A stretch of 64,000 nt of DNA from Mytilus edulis (lineage: Eukaryota; Mollusca; Bivalvia; Mytilida; Mytilidae), in the NCBI RefSeq assembly GCF_963676685.1, contig NC_092352.1, positions 27,423,117 through 27,487,116 of the forward strand, in the 5' to 3' direction. Both the position numbers and the translations under genes were made by a program. Below are positions 34,057 through 48,100 of the stretch, piece after piece. Under the pieces are notes generated by a model. That model was given only the letters and a program-made list of their open reading frames with translations. It searched no databases and was not told the DNA's origin. How positions within the stretch are numbered: position 1 is the stretch's first letter; each line of letters opens with the position of its first letter.

Positions 34057-37000
34057 CTGAAATATATTATGTTGATAGATATTGCACACTATAATCTTAA
34101 TAATTGATTAAACAAAGTACTAGTATCCTGTAATAAGCAAGCTCACATGCCCTGCGACAAAGTATAAGTGAAAAACCTAAAGTTACCAACCCAGCAGCAA
34201 CAATTACTGTATTGAGCCAGTGTTAGTAAACTCCATTCGAATCATGAAAAAACCACCCGAAAGAACAGATAATATAATCAAAGGCTAATTTTGCCTGAGG
34301 AAATTGGAACCTTCTTTTTGTAACGATTACTTAGTTTGTCAACTGAAGACAACATAAAGACCGGACGAAAAAGTCGAAGAAATAAACAATATAACATCAG
34401 ATAATACACAGAAAACTGAATATTCAATATTCAATTTACACGTCATACCAATAGCTGACCCAATGAAGGTTGAAGAGAAGGTAAACAGTACTAATTCAGT
34501 TGCAATGGGGATAAAATTCCACATTTCATAATTTCATTCTCAAGTCATTATCCTGTAGAATAGAATTGATGCTTTATAATGAGGTAAATTATGGAAATAG
34601 TAGTTAACCTATGTTCAAATTTTATAAAGCAAGTACCAAATCAAGAATATAGCAATTGTTTCCCTTGGTTTTGTTGATTGATAAAGTCTAACAATTGATG
34701 TTGCCGGTTTGTATAAACTTCCCCTTTTGAATTTGACCGAATTTGTTATAAAAAAATAATGAAATCAGGACAAGATTAAAACGGAGTTACAGAGAACCGA
34801 AACTTTCTTCTTATTTATCAGCATTTGAGAATAATAGACGATACTAAATTCATTAAAGTGCATAAAAATTTTATAAATGATATCTTAACATCATTGGATT
34901 TTTTTTTATTAACATCTACAAAAGCCTAATTATTATGAATGAGACATTTCAATTAATAAGACATTTTTTTTCTGGTTGTAGTAAATTGTTTGCGTGATAT
35001 TCTTTTTTAAAATAGCTTTATTTCAAATGCAAGCTTATTTTGAATTGATCGATTACAGTTACACAAGAACAAAATGACATCAACACAAACAAATCCTGGA
35101 AATATTGATTACACGGAGTCTATGAAGTCAAATGTATAAGTATTAATTTGAGAAGTATAGTAAGTTAGGGTTAACTACATAAGAAAATGCCTGTACTAAG
35201 TCAGGAACTTGATAGTTGTTATCCATTCATTTGATGTGATTTTGCCATTTCATATGGACTTTTCGTTTTGAATTTTCCTACGAGTTAAGTATTTTTGTGA
35301 TTTTACTTTTTAATGCAAACATTAAAGTAAAATTTATTTATTATTTTGTTTTCATATAAACACACTTTATTCTGAAAAACCGCTGTAAAAACAAATGGTA
35401 CACAGAGGAACATAGATATTATACAATATAACAAAGGTACTTATGTTGGGGAAAAACAATACAATAGAAATACATGAATATGTTTACATGTTAAAAAGGT
35501 ACAGGGTATATTAAATGGAAGACATCAACAATATCACCATCTTGACATAAAAAGCAGGTCCGATTTTCTCTTGGGATATTAAACCACCTCCCACATTCTT
35601 TTGGCTGTTTATGATTGACCATTCTGAATTTACAGAATGTAAACAAATCTTTGTCGCTTAGGACATTAAAATAAATCTCAATTGTTAACGATGGTTTTAA
35701 AGCGCTAAACCTCTCACTTTGATGACAGTCTCATCTAATTCCGTTATATTTACAATGATACGTGAACTAAACAGACATAATGAATAAAATAGTCAAAATA
35801 TGGGTACAGCAGTAATCATCGTGTAACAATTTTAAAAGGAAGCTTGTTTTGAATTGATCGATTTAAGTTACATAAGAACAGAATGACTTCAACATAAACA
35901 AATCCTGGCAATATTGAAGATGTATATTTTTTTTATGGCATTTGCATGCATTGAGGGGGGTCGTAAAACTTCATTTAAATGTCGACAAAAATAGCTTAAC
36001 ATGCTTGTAGCTTTACATCGTTAAGGGATACAGTCAATCACGATTTGGAATCAGAATTTAGAATTTCATGTTACCACAAGGTTGGACGATGTCCTTTTAA
36101 AAAGAAGTATTAAAATTTAGGCTTTCTACTCAGAGAGAAAAGAAATATTGAATATAAACTTTACTACCTTAATATTGAATGGAATAATTCCAGTGTACTA
36201 CTATGACTAGCAGGTGTAACATATAAATTTCTTTCAGGTCGGCCCTCCTCATGGAAAAGCTTTTCGTTTACAACCTTTGAGCCACAATCACGAGCAACGA
36301 ACACTGTCATTATATTTATATTACAAGGGGCGTCAATTTCGTAAGTTGTATATACAAAGTTAGCTAATTTGTATGGGTAAGAGCGTGTTTAAACCATATT
36401 AGGTCATTGATGGACTGTGAAGTATTTCTATCCTTCAGACTATCTGATACTTAGAAAGTACATGATTATCTATATTTAGATATGAATATTTAATAGATGC
36501 CTGGAAATATGAACAACTCGTGTACATATTCACGTTCAGCACTTGACATCGCTAAAATAATTTTATTCTCTAAAGGCTAATGTAAAATATATATTAGACA
36601 TTTCTATATCTATTCAATTTCAATATTTCTTATAAAATGATTATTGGAGGTCGTTGTAGGTCTTTTAAAAGTGAATAAAACAAATAGACCTATAGTTCGT
36701 TTACATCTACGTCATTTAGTCTCTGGTGGAGAGTTGTCTTATTGGCAATAGATACCACATGTTTTTTTTATACTAATAAATTCGTAGCCTCTTATACATC
36801 TATGAAATGTTAATATGTAAACAAATATATATAAATTGTTACGCTTTGCATCATATGAGGTGTAGCGGCATCAATAATAAATTTAAGTTAATAGAAATAT
36901 TATAAAAAAGGATAATCAAAAACTTTCTTTGCCAAATTATAAACTAACTTCATTACAATAATTCAAAATACATTTTCTGAAAGAGAGCATAATATTTTAC

Positions 37001-37625
37001 TTATAAACCGTAATCCTGAAAATTTGCGAAAGTGTCACACAACTATGCATAAAAGACAAAATGAAAAAAAATTCAGCATTATTTCTCACAATAATCCAAT
37101 TGAATCTTTGGCAAAAAACTGGTTATCTTGTCTTGCAGTTGTCCAAAACAAAAAGTCAAAAAATGTGAATATAATCTATTGTTGGTAACACTTATTTGGA
37201 CTTAAGAAGATAGTTATCTCACGCAACAAACACACCTCTTCTCCTTTTTATTCACATTTACATTAAGAATGAGAAGAGGGTGTTCTTAAAGATATTATAT
37301 ATGCCATACATTGGTTTAGAATATGCCAATTATTATCTGCGTAATAACCAAACTTAAACGGTTTCTATAACTCGACGTGACCAGTTTCAAAATTGTCTTT
37401 CATTTTAAAGCTCAAGATCAATATTGACATAGCTATACGATTATTCAGAAAGTGCACGTGTTTGTAGAAGAGACAACGCATTCCCATTTTAGATGATCCC
37501 CCTTAAATGAAACACTTAACTAATCTCTTCATCTTAAATAACATTTCATTGTCATGGGAGATTTTAATAAATCAACTTCTCAGTATATCTTTTGGGAAAA
37601 TTAAAGTTCCTTATTTAAATTCATT
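34057..37625. other. Intergenic, upstream of gene B
   Basis: No gene supported. It contains R4-type fragments (35215-35330), an R5 end (~36720-36765) and a ~100-bp direct repeat (35005-35110 and 35828-35925: TTTTGAATTGATCGATT, CAAATCCTGG-AATATTGA) separated by about 0.8 kb. Any gene B promoter should lie here. Confidence 0.5.
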
Positions 37626-37885
37626 TTACAAAAGTTGCGGCTTCCTGTTTTCGGAAATGACTTGATAAAATCTTAGATAGCAATGTCTGGTCTTGAAAGT
37701 TTGGCAGTTTCCTTTTACTATTTTATCTGTTATCATCAAGTTAGAGATACATATCACTAATTTTTGGTTTTCTATTTCGAATATTTTATGATACAATGTT
37801 AGTTTTTGCCTCGAGTTCTCAGTACAGTCATTAACCTTTGCCAGTTTCCTTATACAATCCGGTTTGTGATATTCCAAGAAAGTAA
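37626..37885 (+). repeat. Segmental duplication block 2, first matched segment
   Basis: Partner of 6660-6970 in the same orientation: TTGGCAGTTTCCTT, TTAGAGATACATATCAC, TTTTATGATACAATGTTAG and TTTCCTTATACAATCCGG in matching order. Confidence 0.65.
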
Positions 37886-37969
37886 TATTCAGATAAATGA
37901 TTTAACTACATTAATAACATAAATTATATAAATTTTCATCCAAATCCCCCTCTTCATTTTGCTGCACTA

Positions 37970-38120
37970 TTAGATAAAGGAAGATGCGGTATAAGTGACA
38001 ATGAGACAACTCTGCATCCAAGTCACAATTTTATAAAATTGAATCATCATAAGTCAAGGTACGGTCTTCAACATAGAGCCATGGCTCACACCGAACCGAA
38101 AACTTAAAAGGGTATAAAGC
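37970..38120 (+). repeat. Dispersed repeat R5
   Basis: GATAAAGGAAGATGCGGTAT, AATGAGACAACTCTGCATCC and GGTCTTCAACATAGAGCCAT match other R5 copies. Confidence 0.85.
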
Positions 38121-38354
38121 TATTGAAAATATTCAAAATTCTGTAACCTACGATGATATATACATGTTTAGTGTTTACATTGTGCCACGTTTCAAGATTA
38201 ATGCTAATATCATCCTGGATATAATGTCTAGAATGTCCAGAATAGTACAATAACAACGAAGGTATAGTGAAATACAACAAAAGCTACATCTAAACCTTGT
38301 GATATTCAAGTTTTCCTCTGAATGGGTATATGCAGTAGAATATGACCTTGTGTT

Positions 38355-38480
38355 TGATATAAAAAAAGTAAAATCACAAAAATATCAAACGCAGAGGAAA
38401 AGTCCCTAATCAAATGGCAAAATTTAAAGGTCAAACACAGCACATCAAACCACTGGATTAGAACTGGCGTATTCCTGATT
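38355..38480 (-). repeat. Dispersed repeat R4 fragment
   Basis: AAAAGTAAAATCACAAAAAT, GTCCCTAATCAAATGGCAAA and CAAACACAGCACATCAAACC match 51.53-51.64 kb directly and 35.22 kb in reverse. Confidence 0.75.
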
Positions 38481-38567
38481 TGGTACAGGTATTTTATTTA
38501 TGTAGCAAATGGTGGATCAAACCTTGTTGTTGAAGTGTATGCTGTCACTGATGTGTAATAAAATGTG

Positions 38568-41500
38568 GCAATACAATCATTGCAGCTCAGTGATGATAAC
38601 TGGCGTACAATATGACCAGCATCAATACAATCATTGAAGCTCAGTGGTGATAACTGGCGTACAATATGACAAACAGCAATACAATCATTGCAGCTCAGTG
38701 GTGATAACTGGCGTACAATATGACAAACAGCAATTCAATCATTGCAGCTCAGTGGTGATAACTGGAGTACAATATGACAAACAGCAATTCAATCATTGCA
38801 GCTCAGTGGTGATAACTGGAGTACAATATGACAAACAGCAATACAATCATTGCAGCTCAGTGGTGATAACTGGAGTACAATATGACAAACAGCAATACAA
38901 TCATTGCAGCTCAGTGGTGATAACTGGCGTACAAAATGACAAACAGCAATACAATCATTGCAGCTCAGTGGTGATAACTGGATTACAATATGACAAACAG
39001 CAATACAATCATTGCAGCTCAGTGGTGATAACTGGAGTACAATATGACAAACAGCAATACAATCATTGCAGCCCAGTGGTGATAACTGGCGTACAATATG
39101 ACAAACAGCAATACAATCATTGCAGCTCAGTGGTGATAACTGGCGTACAATATGACAAACAGCAATACAATCATTGCAGCTCAGTGGTGACAACTGGAGT
39201 ACAATACGACAAACAGCAATACAATCATTGCAACTCAGTGGTGATAACTGGCGTACAATATGACAAACAGCAATACAATCATTGCAGCTCAGTGGTGATA
39301 ACTGGCGTACAATACGACAAACAGCAATACAATCATTGCAGCTCAGTGCTGATAACTGGCGTACAATATGACAAACAGCAATACAATCATTGCAACTCAG
39401 TGGTGATAACTGGCGTACAATATAACAAACAGAAATATAATCATTACAGCTCAGTGGTGATAACTGGCGTACAATATGACAAACAGCAATACAATCATTG
39501 CAGCCCAGTGGTGATAACTGGCGTACAATATGACAAACAGCAATACAATCATTGTAGCTCAGTGGTGATAACTGGCGTACAATATGACAAACAGCAATAC
39601 AATCATTGCAGCTCAGTGATGATAACTGGCGAATAATATGACAAACATCAATACAATCATTGCAGCTCAGTGGTGATAACTGGCGTACAAAATAACAAAC
39701 AGCAATACAATCATTGTAGCTCAGTGGTGATAACTAGAGTACAATATGACAAACAGCAATACAATCATTGCAGCTCAGTGGTGATACCTGGAGTACAATA
39801 TGACAAACAGCAATACAATCATTGCAGCTCAGTGGTGATAACTGGCGTACAATATGACAAACAGCAATACAATCATTGTAGCTCAGTGGTGATAACTGGC
39901 GTACAATATGACAAACAGCAATACAATCATTGCAGCTCAGTGATGATAACTGGCGAATAATATGACAAACATCAATACAATCATTGCAGCTCAGTGGTGA
40001 TAACTGGCGTACAATATGACAAACAGCAATACAATCATTGCAGCTCAGTGGTGATAACTGGAGTACAATATGACAAACAGAAATACAATCATTGCAGCTC
40101 AGTGGTGATAACTGGAGTACAATATGACAAACAGCAATACAATCATTGCCGCTCAGTGATGATAACTGGCGAATAATATGACAAACAGCAATTCAATCAT
40201 TGCAGCTCAGTGGTGATAACTGTCGTACAATATGACAAACAGCAAAACAATCATTGCAGCTCAGTGGTGATAACTGGAGTACAATATGACAAACAGCAAT
40301 ACAATCATTGCAGCTCAGTGGTGATAACTGGAGTACAATATGACAAACAGCAATACAATCATTGCAGCTCAGTGGTGATAACTGGCGTACAATATAACAA
40401 ACAGCAATACAATCATTGCAGCTCAGTGGTGATAACTGGCGTACAATATGACAAACAGCAATACAATCATTGCAGCTCAGTGGTGATAACTGGCGTACAA
40501 AATGACAAACAGCAATACAATCATTGCAGCTCAGTGGTGATAACTGGCGTACAATATGACAAACAGCAATACAATCATTGTAGCTCAGTGGTGATAACTG
40601 GCGTACAATACGACAAACAGCAATACAATCATTGCAGCTCAGTGATGATAACTGGCGAATAATATGACAAACATCAATACAATCATTGCAGCTCAGTGGT
40701 GATAACTGGCGTACAATATGACAAACAGCAATACAATCATTGCAGCTCAGTGGTGATAACTGGAGTACAATATGACAAACAGAAATACAATCATTGCAGC
40801 TCAGTGGTGATAACTGGAGTACAATATGACAAACAGCAATACAATCATTGCCGCTCAGTGATGATAACTGGCGAATAATATGACAAACAGCAATTCAATC
40901 ATTGCAGCTCAGTGGTGATAACTGTCGTACAATATGACAAACAGCAATACAATCATTGCAGCTCAGTGGTGATAACTGGAGTACAATATGACAAACAGCA
41001 ATACAATCATTGCAGCTCAGTGGTGATAACTGGAGTACAATATGACAAACAGCAATACAATCATTGCAGCTCAGTGGTGATAACTGGCGTACAATATGAC
41101 AAACAGCAATACAATCATTGCAGCTCAGTGGTGATAACTGGCGTACAATATGACAAACAGCAATACAATCATTGCAGCTCAGTGGTGATAACTGGCGTAC
41201 AATATGACAAACAGCAATACAATCATTGCAGCTCAGTGCTGATAACTGGCGTACAATATGACAAACAGCAATACAATCATTGCAACTCAGTGGTGATAAC
41301 TGGCGTACAATATAACAAACAGAAATATAATCATTACAGCTCAGTGGTGATAACTGGCGTACAATATGACAAACAGCAATACAATCATTGCAGCTCAGTG
41401 GTGATAACTGGCGTACAAAATGACAAACAGCAATACAATCATTGTAGCTCAGTGGTGATAACTGGCGTACAATATGACAAACAGCAATACAATCATTGCA

Positions 41501-44500
41501 GCTCAGTGGTGATAACTGGCGTACAATACGACAAACAGCAATACAATCATTGCAGCTCAGTGGTGATAACTGGCGTACAAAATGACAAACAGCAATACAA
41601 TCATTGTAGCTCAGTGGTGATAACTGGCGTACAATATGACAAACAGCAATACAATCATTGCAGCTCAGTGGTGATAACTGGCGTACAATACGACAAACAG
41701 CAATTCAATCATTGCAGCTCAGTGGTGATAACTGGCGTACAAAATGACAAACAGCAATTCAATCATTGCAGCTCAGTGGTGATAACTGGCGTACAATATG
41801 ACAAACAGCAATACAATCATTGTAGCTCAGTGGTGATAACTGGCGTACAATATGACAAACAGCAATACAATCATTGCAGCTCAGTGATGATAACTGGCGA
41901 ATAATATGACAAACATCAATACAATCATTGCAGCTCAGTGGTGATAACTGGCGTACAATATGACAAACAGCAATACAATCATTGCAGCTCAGTGGTGATA
42001 ACTGGAGTACAATATGACAAACAGAAATACAATCATTGCAGCTCAGTGGTGATAACTGGAGTACAATATGACAAACAGCAATACAATCATTGCCGCTCAG
42101 TGATGATAACTGGCGAATAATATGACAAACAGCAATTCAATCATTGCAGCTCAGTGGTGATAACTGTCGTACAATATGTCAAACAGCAATACAATCATTG
42201 CAGCTCAGTGGTGATAACTGGAGTACAATATGACAAACAGCAATACAATCATTTCAGCTCAGTGGTGATAACTGGAGTACAATATGACAAACAGCAATAC
42301 AATCATTGCAGCTCAGTGGTGATAACTGGCGTACAATATAACAAACAGCAATACAATCATTGCAGCTCAGTGGTGATAACTGGCGTACAATATGACAAAC
42401 AGCAATACAATCATTGCAGCTCAGTGGTGATAACTGGCGTACAAAATGACAAACAGCAATACAATCATTGCAGCTCAGTGGTGATAACTGGCGTACAATA
42501 TGACAAACAGCAATACAATCATTGTAGCTCAGTGGTGATAACTGGCGTACAATACGACAAACAGCAATACAATCATTGCAGCTCAGTGATGATAACTGGC
42601 GAATAATATGACAAACATCAATACAATCATTGCAGCTCAGTGGTGATAACTGGCGTACAATATGACAAACAGCAATACAATCATTGCAGCTCAGTGGTGA
42701 TAACTGGAGTACAATATGACAAACAGAAATACAATCATTGCAGCTCAGTGGTGATAACTGGAGTACAATATGACAAACAGCAATACAATCATTGCCGCTC
42801 AGTGATGATAACTGGCGAATAATATGACAAACAGCAATTCAATCATTGCAGCTCAGTGGTGATAACTGTCGTACAATATGACAAACAGCAATACAATCAT
42901 TGCAGCTCAGTGGTGATAACTGGAGTACAATATGACAAACAGCAATACAATCATTGCAGCTCAGTGGTGATAACTGGAGTACAATATGACAAACAGCAAT
43001 ACAATCATTGCAGCTCAGTGGTGATATCTGGCGTACAATATGACAAACCGCAATACAATCATTGCAGCTCAGTGGTGATAACTGTCGTACAATATGACAA
43101 ACAGTAATTCAATCATTGCAGCTCAGTGGTGATAACTGGCGTACAATATAACAAACAGCAATATAATCATTGCATTCAGTGGTGATAACTGGCGTACAAT
43201 ATGACAAACAGCAATACAATCATTGCAGCTCAGTGGTGATAACTGGCGTACAATATGACAAACAGCAATTCAATCATTGCAGCTCAGTGGTGATAACTAG
43301 AGTACAATATGACAAACAGCAATACAATCATTGCCGCTCAGTTATGATAACTGGCGAATAATATGACAAACAGCAATTCAATCATTGCAGCTCAGTGATG
43401 ATAACTGTCGTACAATATGACAAACAGCAATACAATCATTGCAGCCCAGTGGTGATAACTGGCGTACAATATGACAAACATCAATTCAATCATTGCAGCT
43501 CAGTGGTGATAACTGGCGTACAATTAACAAACAGCAATACAATCATTGCAGCTCAGTGGTGATAACTGGCGTACAATATGACAAACAGCAATACAATCAT
43601 TGCAGCTCAGTGGTGATAACTGGAGTACAATTAACAAACAGCAATACAATCATTGCAGCTCAGTGGTGATAACTGGCGTACAATATGACAAACAGCAATA
43701 CAATCATTGCAGCTCAGTGGTGATAACTGGCGTACAATATGACAAACAGCAATACAATCATTGCAGCTCAGTGTTGATAACTGAAGTACAATATGACAAA
43801 CAGCAATACAATCATTGCAGCTCAGTGGTGATAACTGGAGTACAATATAACAAACAGCAATACAATCATTGCAGCCAAGTGGTGATAACTGGCGTACAAT
43901 ATGACAAACAGCAATTCAATCATTGTAGCTCAGTGGTGATAACTGGAGTACAAAATGACAAACAGCAATACAATCATTGCAGCTCAGTGGTGATACCTGG
44001 AGTACAATATGACAAACAGCAATACAATCATTGCAGCTCAGTGGTGATAACTGGAGTACAATTAACAAACAGCAATACAATCATTGCAGCTCAGTGGTGA
44101 TAACTGGCGTACAATATGACAAACAGCAATACAATCATTGCAGCTCAGTGGTGATAACTGGCGTACAATATGACAAACAGCAATTCAATCATTGCAGCTC
44201 AGTGGTGATAACTGTCGTACAATATGACAAAAGCAATACAATCATTGCAGCTCAGTGGTGATAACTGGAGTACAATATGACAAACAGCAATACAATCATT
44301 GCAACTCAGTGGTGATAACTGGCGTACAATATAACAAACAGCAATATAATCATTGCAGCTCAGTGGTGATAACTGGCGTACAATATGACAAACAGCAATA
44401 CAATCATTGCAGCTCAGTGGTGATAACTGGAGTACAATATGACAAACAGCAATACAATCATTGCAGCTGAGTGGTGATAACTGGCGTACAAAATGACAAA

Positions 44501-45479
44501 CAGCAATACAATCATAGCAGCTGAGTGGTGATAACTGGCGTACAATATGACAAACAGCAATACAATCATTGCAGCTCAGTGCTGATAACTGGCGTACAAT
44601 ATGATAAACAGCAATACAATCATTGCAGCTCAGTGATGATAACTGGCGAATAATATGACAAACATCAATACAATCATTGCAGCTCTGTGGTGATAACTGG
44701 CGTACAATATGACAAACATCAATACAATCATTGCAGCTCAGTGGTGATAACTGGAGTACAATATGACAAACAGCAATACAATCATTGCAGCTCAGTGGTG
44801 ATAACTGGAGTACAATATGACAAACAGCAATACAATCATTGCCGCTCAGTGATGATAACTGGCGAATAATATGACAAACAGCAATTCAATCATTGCAGCT
44901 CAGTGGTGATAACTGTCGTACAATATGACAAAAGCAATACAATCATTGCAGCTCAGTGGTGATAACTGGAGTACAATATGACAAACAGCAATACAATCAT
45001 TGCAGCTCAGTTATGATAACTGGAGTACAATATGACAAACAGCAATACAATCATTGCAGCTCAGTGGTGATAACTGGCGTACAATATGACAAACAGCAAT
45101 ACAATCATTGCAGCTCAGTGTTGATAACTGGCGTACAATATGACAAACAGCAATACAATCATTGCAGCTCAGTGGTGATAACTGACGTACAATATGACAA
45201 ACAGCAATACAATCATTGCAGCTCAGTGGTGATAACTGGCGTACAATTAACAAACAGCAATACAATCATTGCAGCTCAGTGGTGATAACTGGCGTACAAT
45301 ATGACAAACAGCAATACAATCATTGCAGCTCAGTGGTGATAACTGGCGTACAATATAACAAACAGCAATATAATCATTGCATTCAGTGGTGATAACTGGC
45401 GTACAATATGACAAACAGCAATACAATCATTGCAGCTCAGTGGTGATAACTGGCGTACAATATGACAAACAGCAATTCA
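38568..45479 (+). repeat. 6.9-kb minisatellite: about 128 copies of a 54-bp unit
   Basis: The unit is GTGATAACTGGCGTACAATA / TGACAAACAGCAATACAATC / ATTGCAGCTCAGTG (54 bp). The 6912-bp span equals 128 units. Most copies differ at a few fixed sites: GGCGT/GGAGT/GTCGT, CAATATG/CAAAATG/CAATACG, CAGCAATAC/CAGCAATTC/CATCAATAC, and GCAGCTC/GTAGCTC/GCCGCTC. Because 54 is a multiple of three, long frames with an 18-residue period open on plus, and another on minus; they end wherever a GCGAATAA variant supplies a stop. Rare one-base losses (CAATTAACAAAC; GCATTCAGTGG) occur mainly after 43.1 kb, so the array is most uniform in the middle. No start context, splice signal or matching gene suggests translation. 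Confidence 0.96.
39961..43107 (+). repeat. Higher-order repeat inside the minisatellite (1944 bp = 36 units; 702 bp = 13 units)
   Basis: Stop-bearing GGCGAATAA variants end at 39960, 40176, 40662, 40878, 41904, 42120, 42606 and 42822, i.e. spacings of 4, 9, 4, 19, 4, 9 and 4 units. The block starting 39994 recurs at 41938, and those at 40210, 40696 and 40912 recur at 42154, 42640 and 42856, always 1944 bp apart. A 702-bp sub-period links 39994 with 40696 and 40210 with 40912. Confidence 0.9.
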
Positions 45480-48100
45480 GTCGTGTTTCAATGATATACG
45501 GTTATTTCCAAGTGTTGTCTTATTCTTCAGTTGTATTTTCTTCTCTAACATTCCGTTGTGTGATATCAACGTATACCTTTGTGTTATCTGAAATTTCTTC
45601 AGAGAATAATATCTTTCATATATCCAATACGAGTTCACAATCGTCATATTCTTGTATGATAATGAACTCATCATCGATACCAGGATTAAAATTTTATATT
45701 TACGTCAGACGCGCGTTTCGTCTACAAAAGACTCAGCAGTGACTTCCGAATCAAAACATGTTAATAAGGCCAAATAGAGTACGAAGTTGAAGAGCATTGA
45801 ATACCAAAATTCCTAAAAGTTTTGCCACATACAGCTAAGGTAATCTATTCCTGAGGTAGAAAAGCCTTAGTTTTCTCAAAAATTCAAAGTTTTGTTAACA
45901 GTTAATTTACAATTATAAACATATCAATGTTAAAACTTAACTGATCAATTAACATAACAGAAAAACAAAGGATATAAGGTATCCATCCATGGTACAAAAT
46001 AGGTACATGCATTTAAGAAAATGCAAAAAAAAAAACCAGCGCTACTATTCCTGTTTAGTAATGCTTACGAATGGATGCCCTAACCAACTAAACAGTGTAT
46101 CGTAAAAAGAATAGAACAACATTCTTGTCCTTTGAAAACCTAAAAGGTTCGAATTAATCTTGACCGAATGCAATTCGATATTCGTAGCCGGATTTCCTAC
46201 TTACCCCCCCTTTTTTTTTTACATTGAATTGTATCTGCTAAATGTATTTATGGCAAACGGAAATTAGTAATCTGCTGATGCTTTAATAACAAAAATTACA
46301 CAAAGATATACAATTTGTTATACAAATTGGAGGTTCAGCTAGATTGAAAACCAGTTTTAACCTACCTTTTTTCCTAAAAATATGTATGTACTAAGTCAGG
46401 AATATAACAGTTTTTTCCCGGTCCTACCGTTGGATGATATAGACGAGCGTTTGGTTTTGTCATTTTTATTTATAGAATTCCCCATTTTGAATTTATTGTT
46501 GAGTCATTTTTGTTACACATTTTTACACTTCTTGGAGACTGACGTTGTTTTAGTTCATGTGGAATTATAAACATTAAATGAAATTATGGGACCTGTGTAC
46601 ATTTATAAAAACACTAAATCAAAATGATGTTGAGGGTGATTTTTAACGATTATGACTACCAATGAGGGTCTTTTCGGACGGACAATTAAAATGTACATTC
46701 ATCAAGGACTTGGATTTTCGATCAAATATAATTATTCATTAGAGATTATAATAGTCTATACGATGTTTGAAATGCAAAATATGAAACTGTTACAGCATAA
46801 TACCAATTAACTGTATATAACTTTAACAGTTAAATTTAGTTATAAATTTCAATTAAATAGCGTTAAAAGGAAGAAAAAACTTGCTTTCGGTTTCGAAATT
46901 GACAGATGTCTTTTCTACCCTTTATTTGATATGTACTTTTAATTTGTGTTCATTTGGGAATAACACTTCCGCTGTAGATGAAACACAAGTCAACGCAGAC
47001 AACAACATGTTTGATCATGTTTGTTTATTAAATTAAAGCTTTTATCTGTTTCGACTTTCTTCGTCAGAACGAGGCTTAAAGTGTACTATATAACTAGCGA
47101 GTAGCCATAAAATTAACAAATTTTAAAGACTTGTAAGAGTATATTTATCCATGAGCCCTCTTCATTTTTGAGGTTGCACATTTTAAATACAGCTGTTTCA
47201 CAAACAACGTCTCTCTCTACTGTTCATAGATATTTATTTTGATTACCTACTGAACTTAATTACCTACTGAACCTAATAGTTCTCAGCTATGATTTTTATG
47301 TTTCATCTCAGAGAGACATAACTTGGGAATGTTACCAGTATAGATTTACATGCGCAGCGGTCAAATTGAAGTATGTGGAAGACCCAAAGTGAAGTGAGGG
47401 AGTGTACAGAATTTTAGTACAAGTATCAAGTAGTAAGATGTGTACTTCCTTATACTAAGTATTTAATACACTCCATCAACTTCAACATTATTGATATGAA
47501 TCTTTATACTATATAGACTAAAATGAGTGTGATGGGTCTTATGATAGACAATTTAAACACTTTCAAGGTTGCAATTCTGTAAATATGGACAAGAAAGTTT
47601 ACATAGTGCTAAAAGTGTGCAACGTTTACTATGAATTTTCGTAAAAAAATACATCCTAGATTAGAAACCTCATATGCACTACTATTTTTTTAAAGGTAAA
47701 AATGTAGGGCTTTGTGGCATATTTTCAACACTTATATGTCCCGAACATCTAAATGTTTATACTTTTAGCAGCATTCTAACAACACCAATATATGCATTAC
47801 ACATCACATTTGAAACAATACCTCAGAGTGTGTTTCCGGATTTCCTAAGATTTTTACACATACTGATATAATAGTACCCAACGGAAAAGATGGACTTTAT
47901 TTTTTTCTGTGAGCTATCAAGGTCTGTTTAATTGTAGTCGTATTGTCGTCAACAGTTTTAGTTGTGCCTCATTTCCGAAATAGACCTGTATCAGGAAATT
48001 CAAAGTATTAAGCAACCGGTATGTCACGTGATGATCAGTAACAGATTATTCTTGCGACTCATTTAATGTCTTATCCTGTTTAAAATAGGTTCAGGTTCAC
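45480..48100 (+). repeat. Segmental duplication block 2, segment matching 9.6-11.5 kb
   Basis: Carries partners of 9.68, 10.06, 10.45-10.57 and 11.2-11.5 kb in order: TTTGTGTTATCTGAAATTTC (45581), CTAAGTCAGGAATATAACAG (46391), TTGCTTTCGGTTTCGAAATT (46881), ACTGATATAATAGTACCCAA (47862), CTCATTTCCGAAATAGACCT (47968) and AAAATAGGTTCAGGTTCACA (48081). An R1 copy (45660-45860, reverse) is inserted. No gene is supported; the gene A coding exons have no counterpart after it. Confidence 0.7.
45655..45865 (-). repeat. Dispersed repeat R1
   Basis: GATACCAGGATTAAAATTTT, CAGACGCGCGTTTCGTCTAC, AAAAGACTCAGCAGTGACTT and AGTTGAAGAGCATTGA: the reverse of the 6.2 kb copy. Confidence 0.85.

Noticed and set aside
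38644..45285. Series of long frames with an 18-residue repeat, as if a repetitive secreted protein
   Set aside because: They exist only because the 54-bp unit is a multiple of three. Stops recur in a fixed variant unit, the opposite strand is open too, and there is no start context, signal peptide or splice site.
38568..45479. CRISPR-like array
   Set aside because: Units are contiguous with no unique spacers, and the genome is animal.
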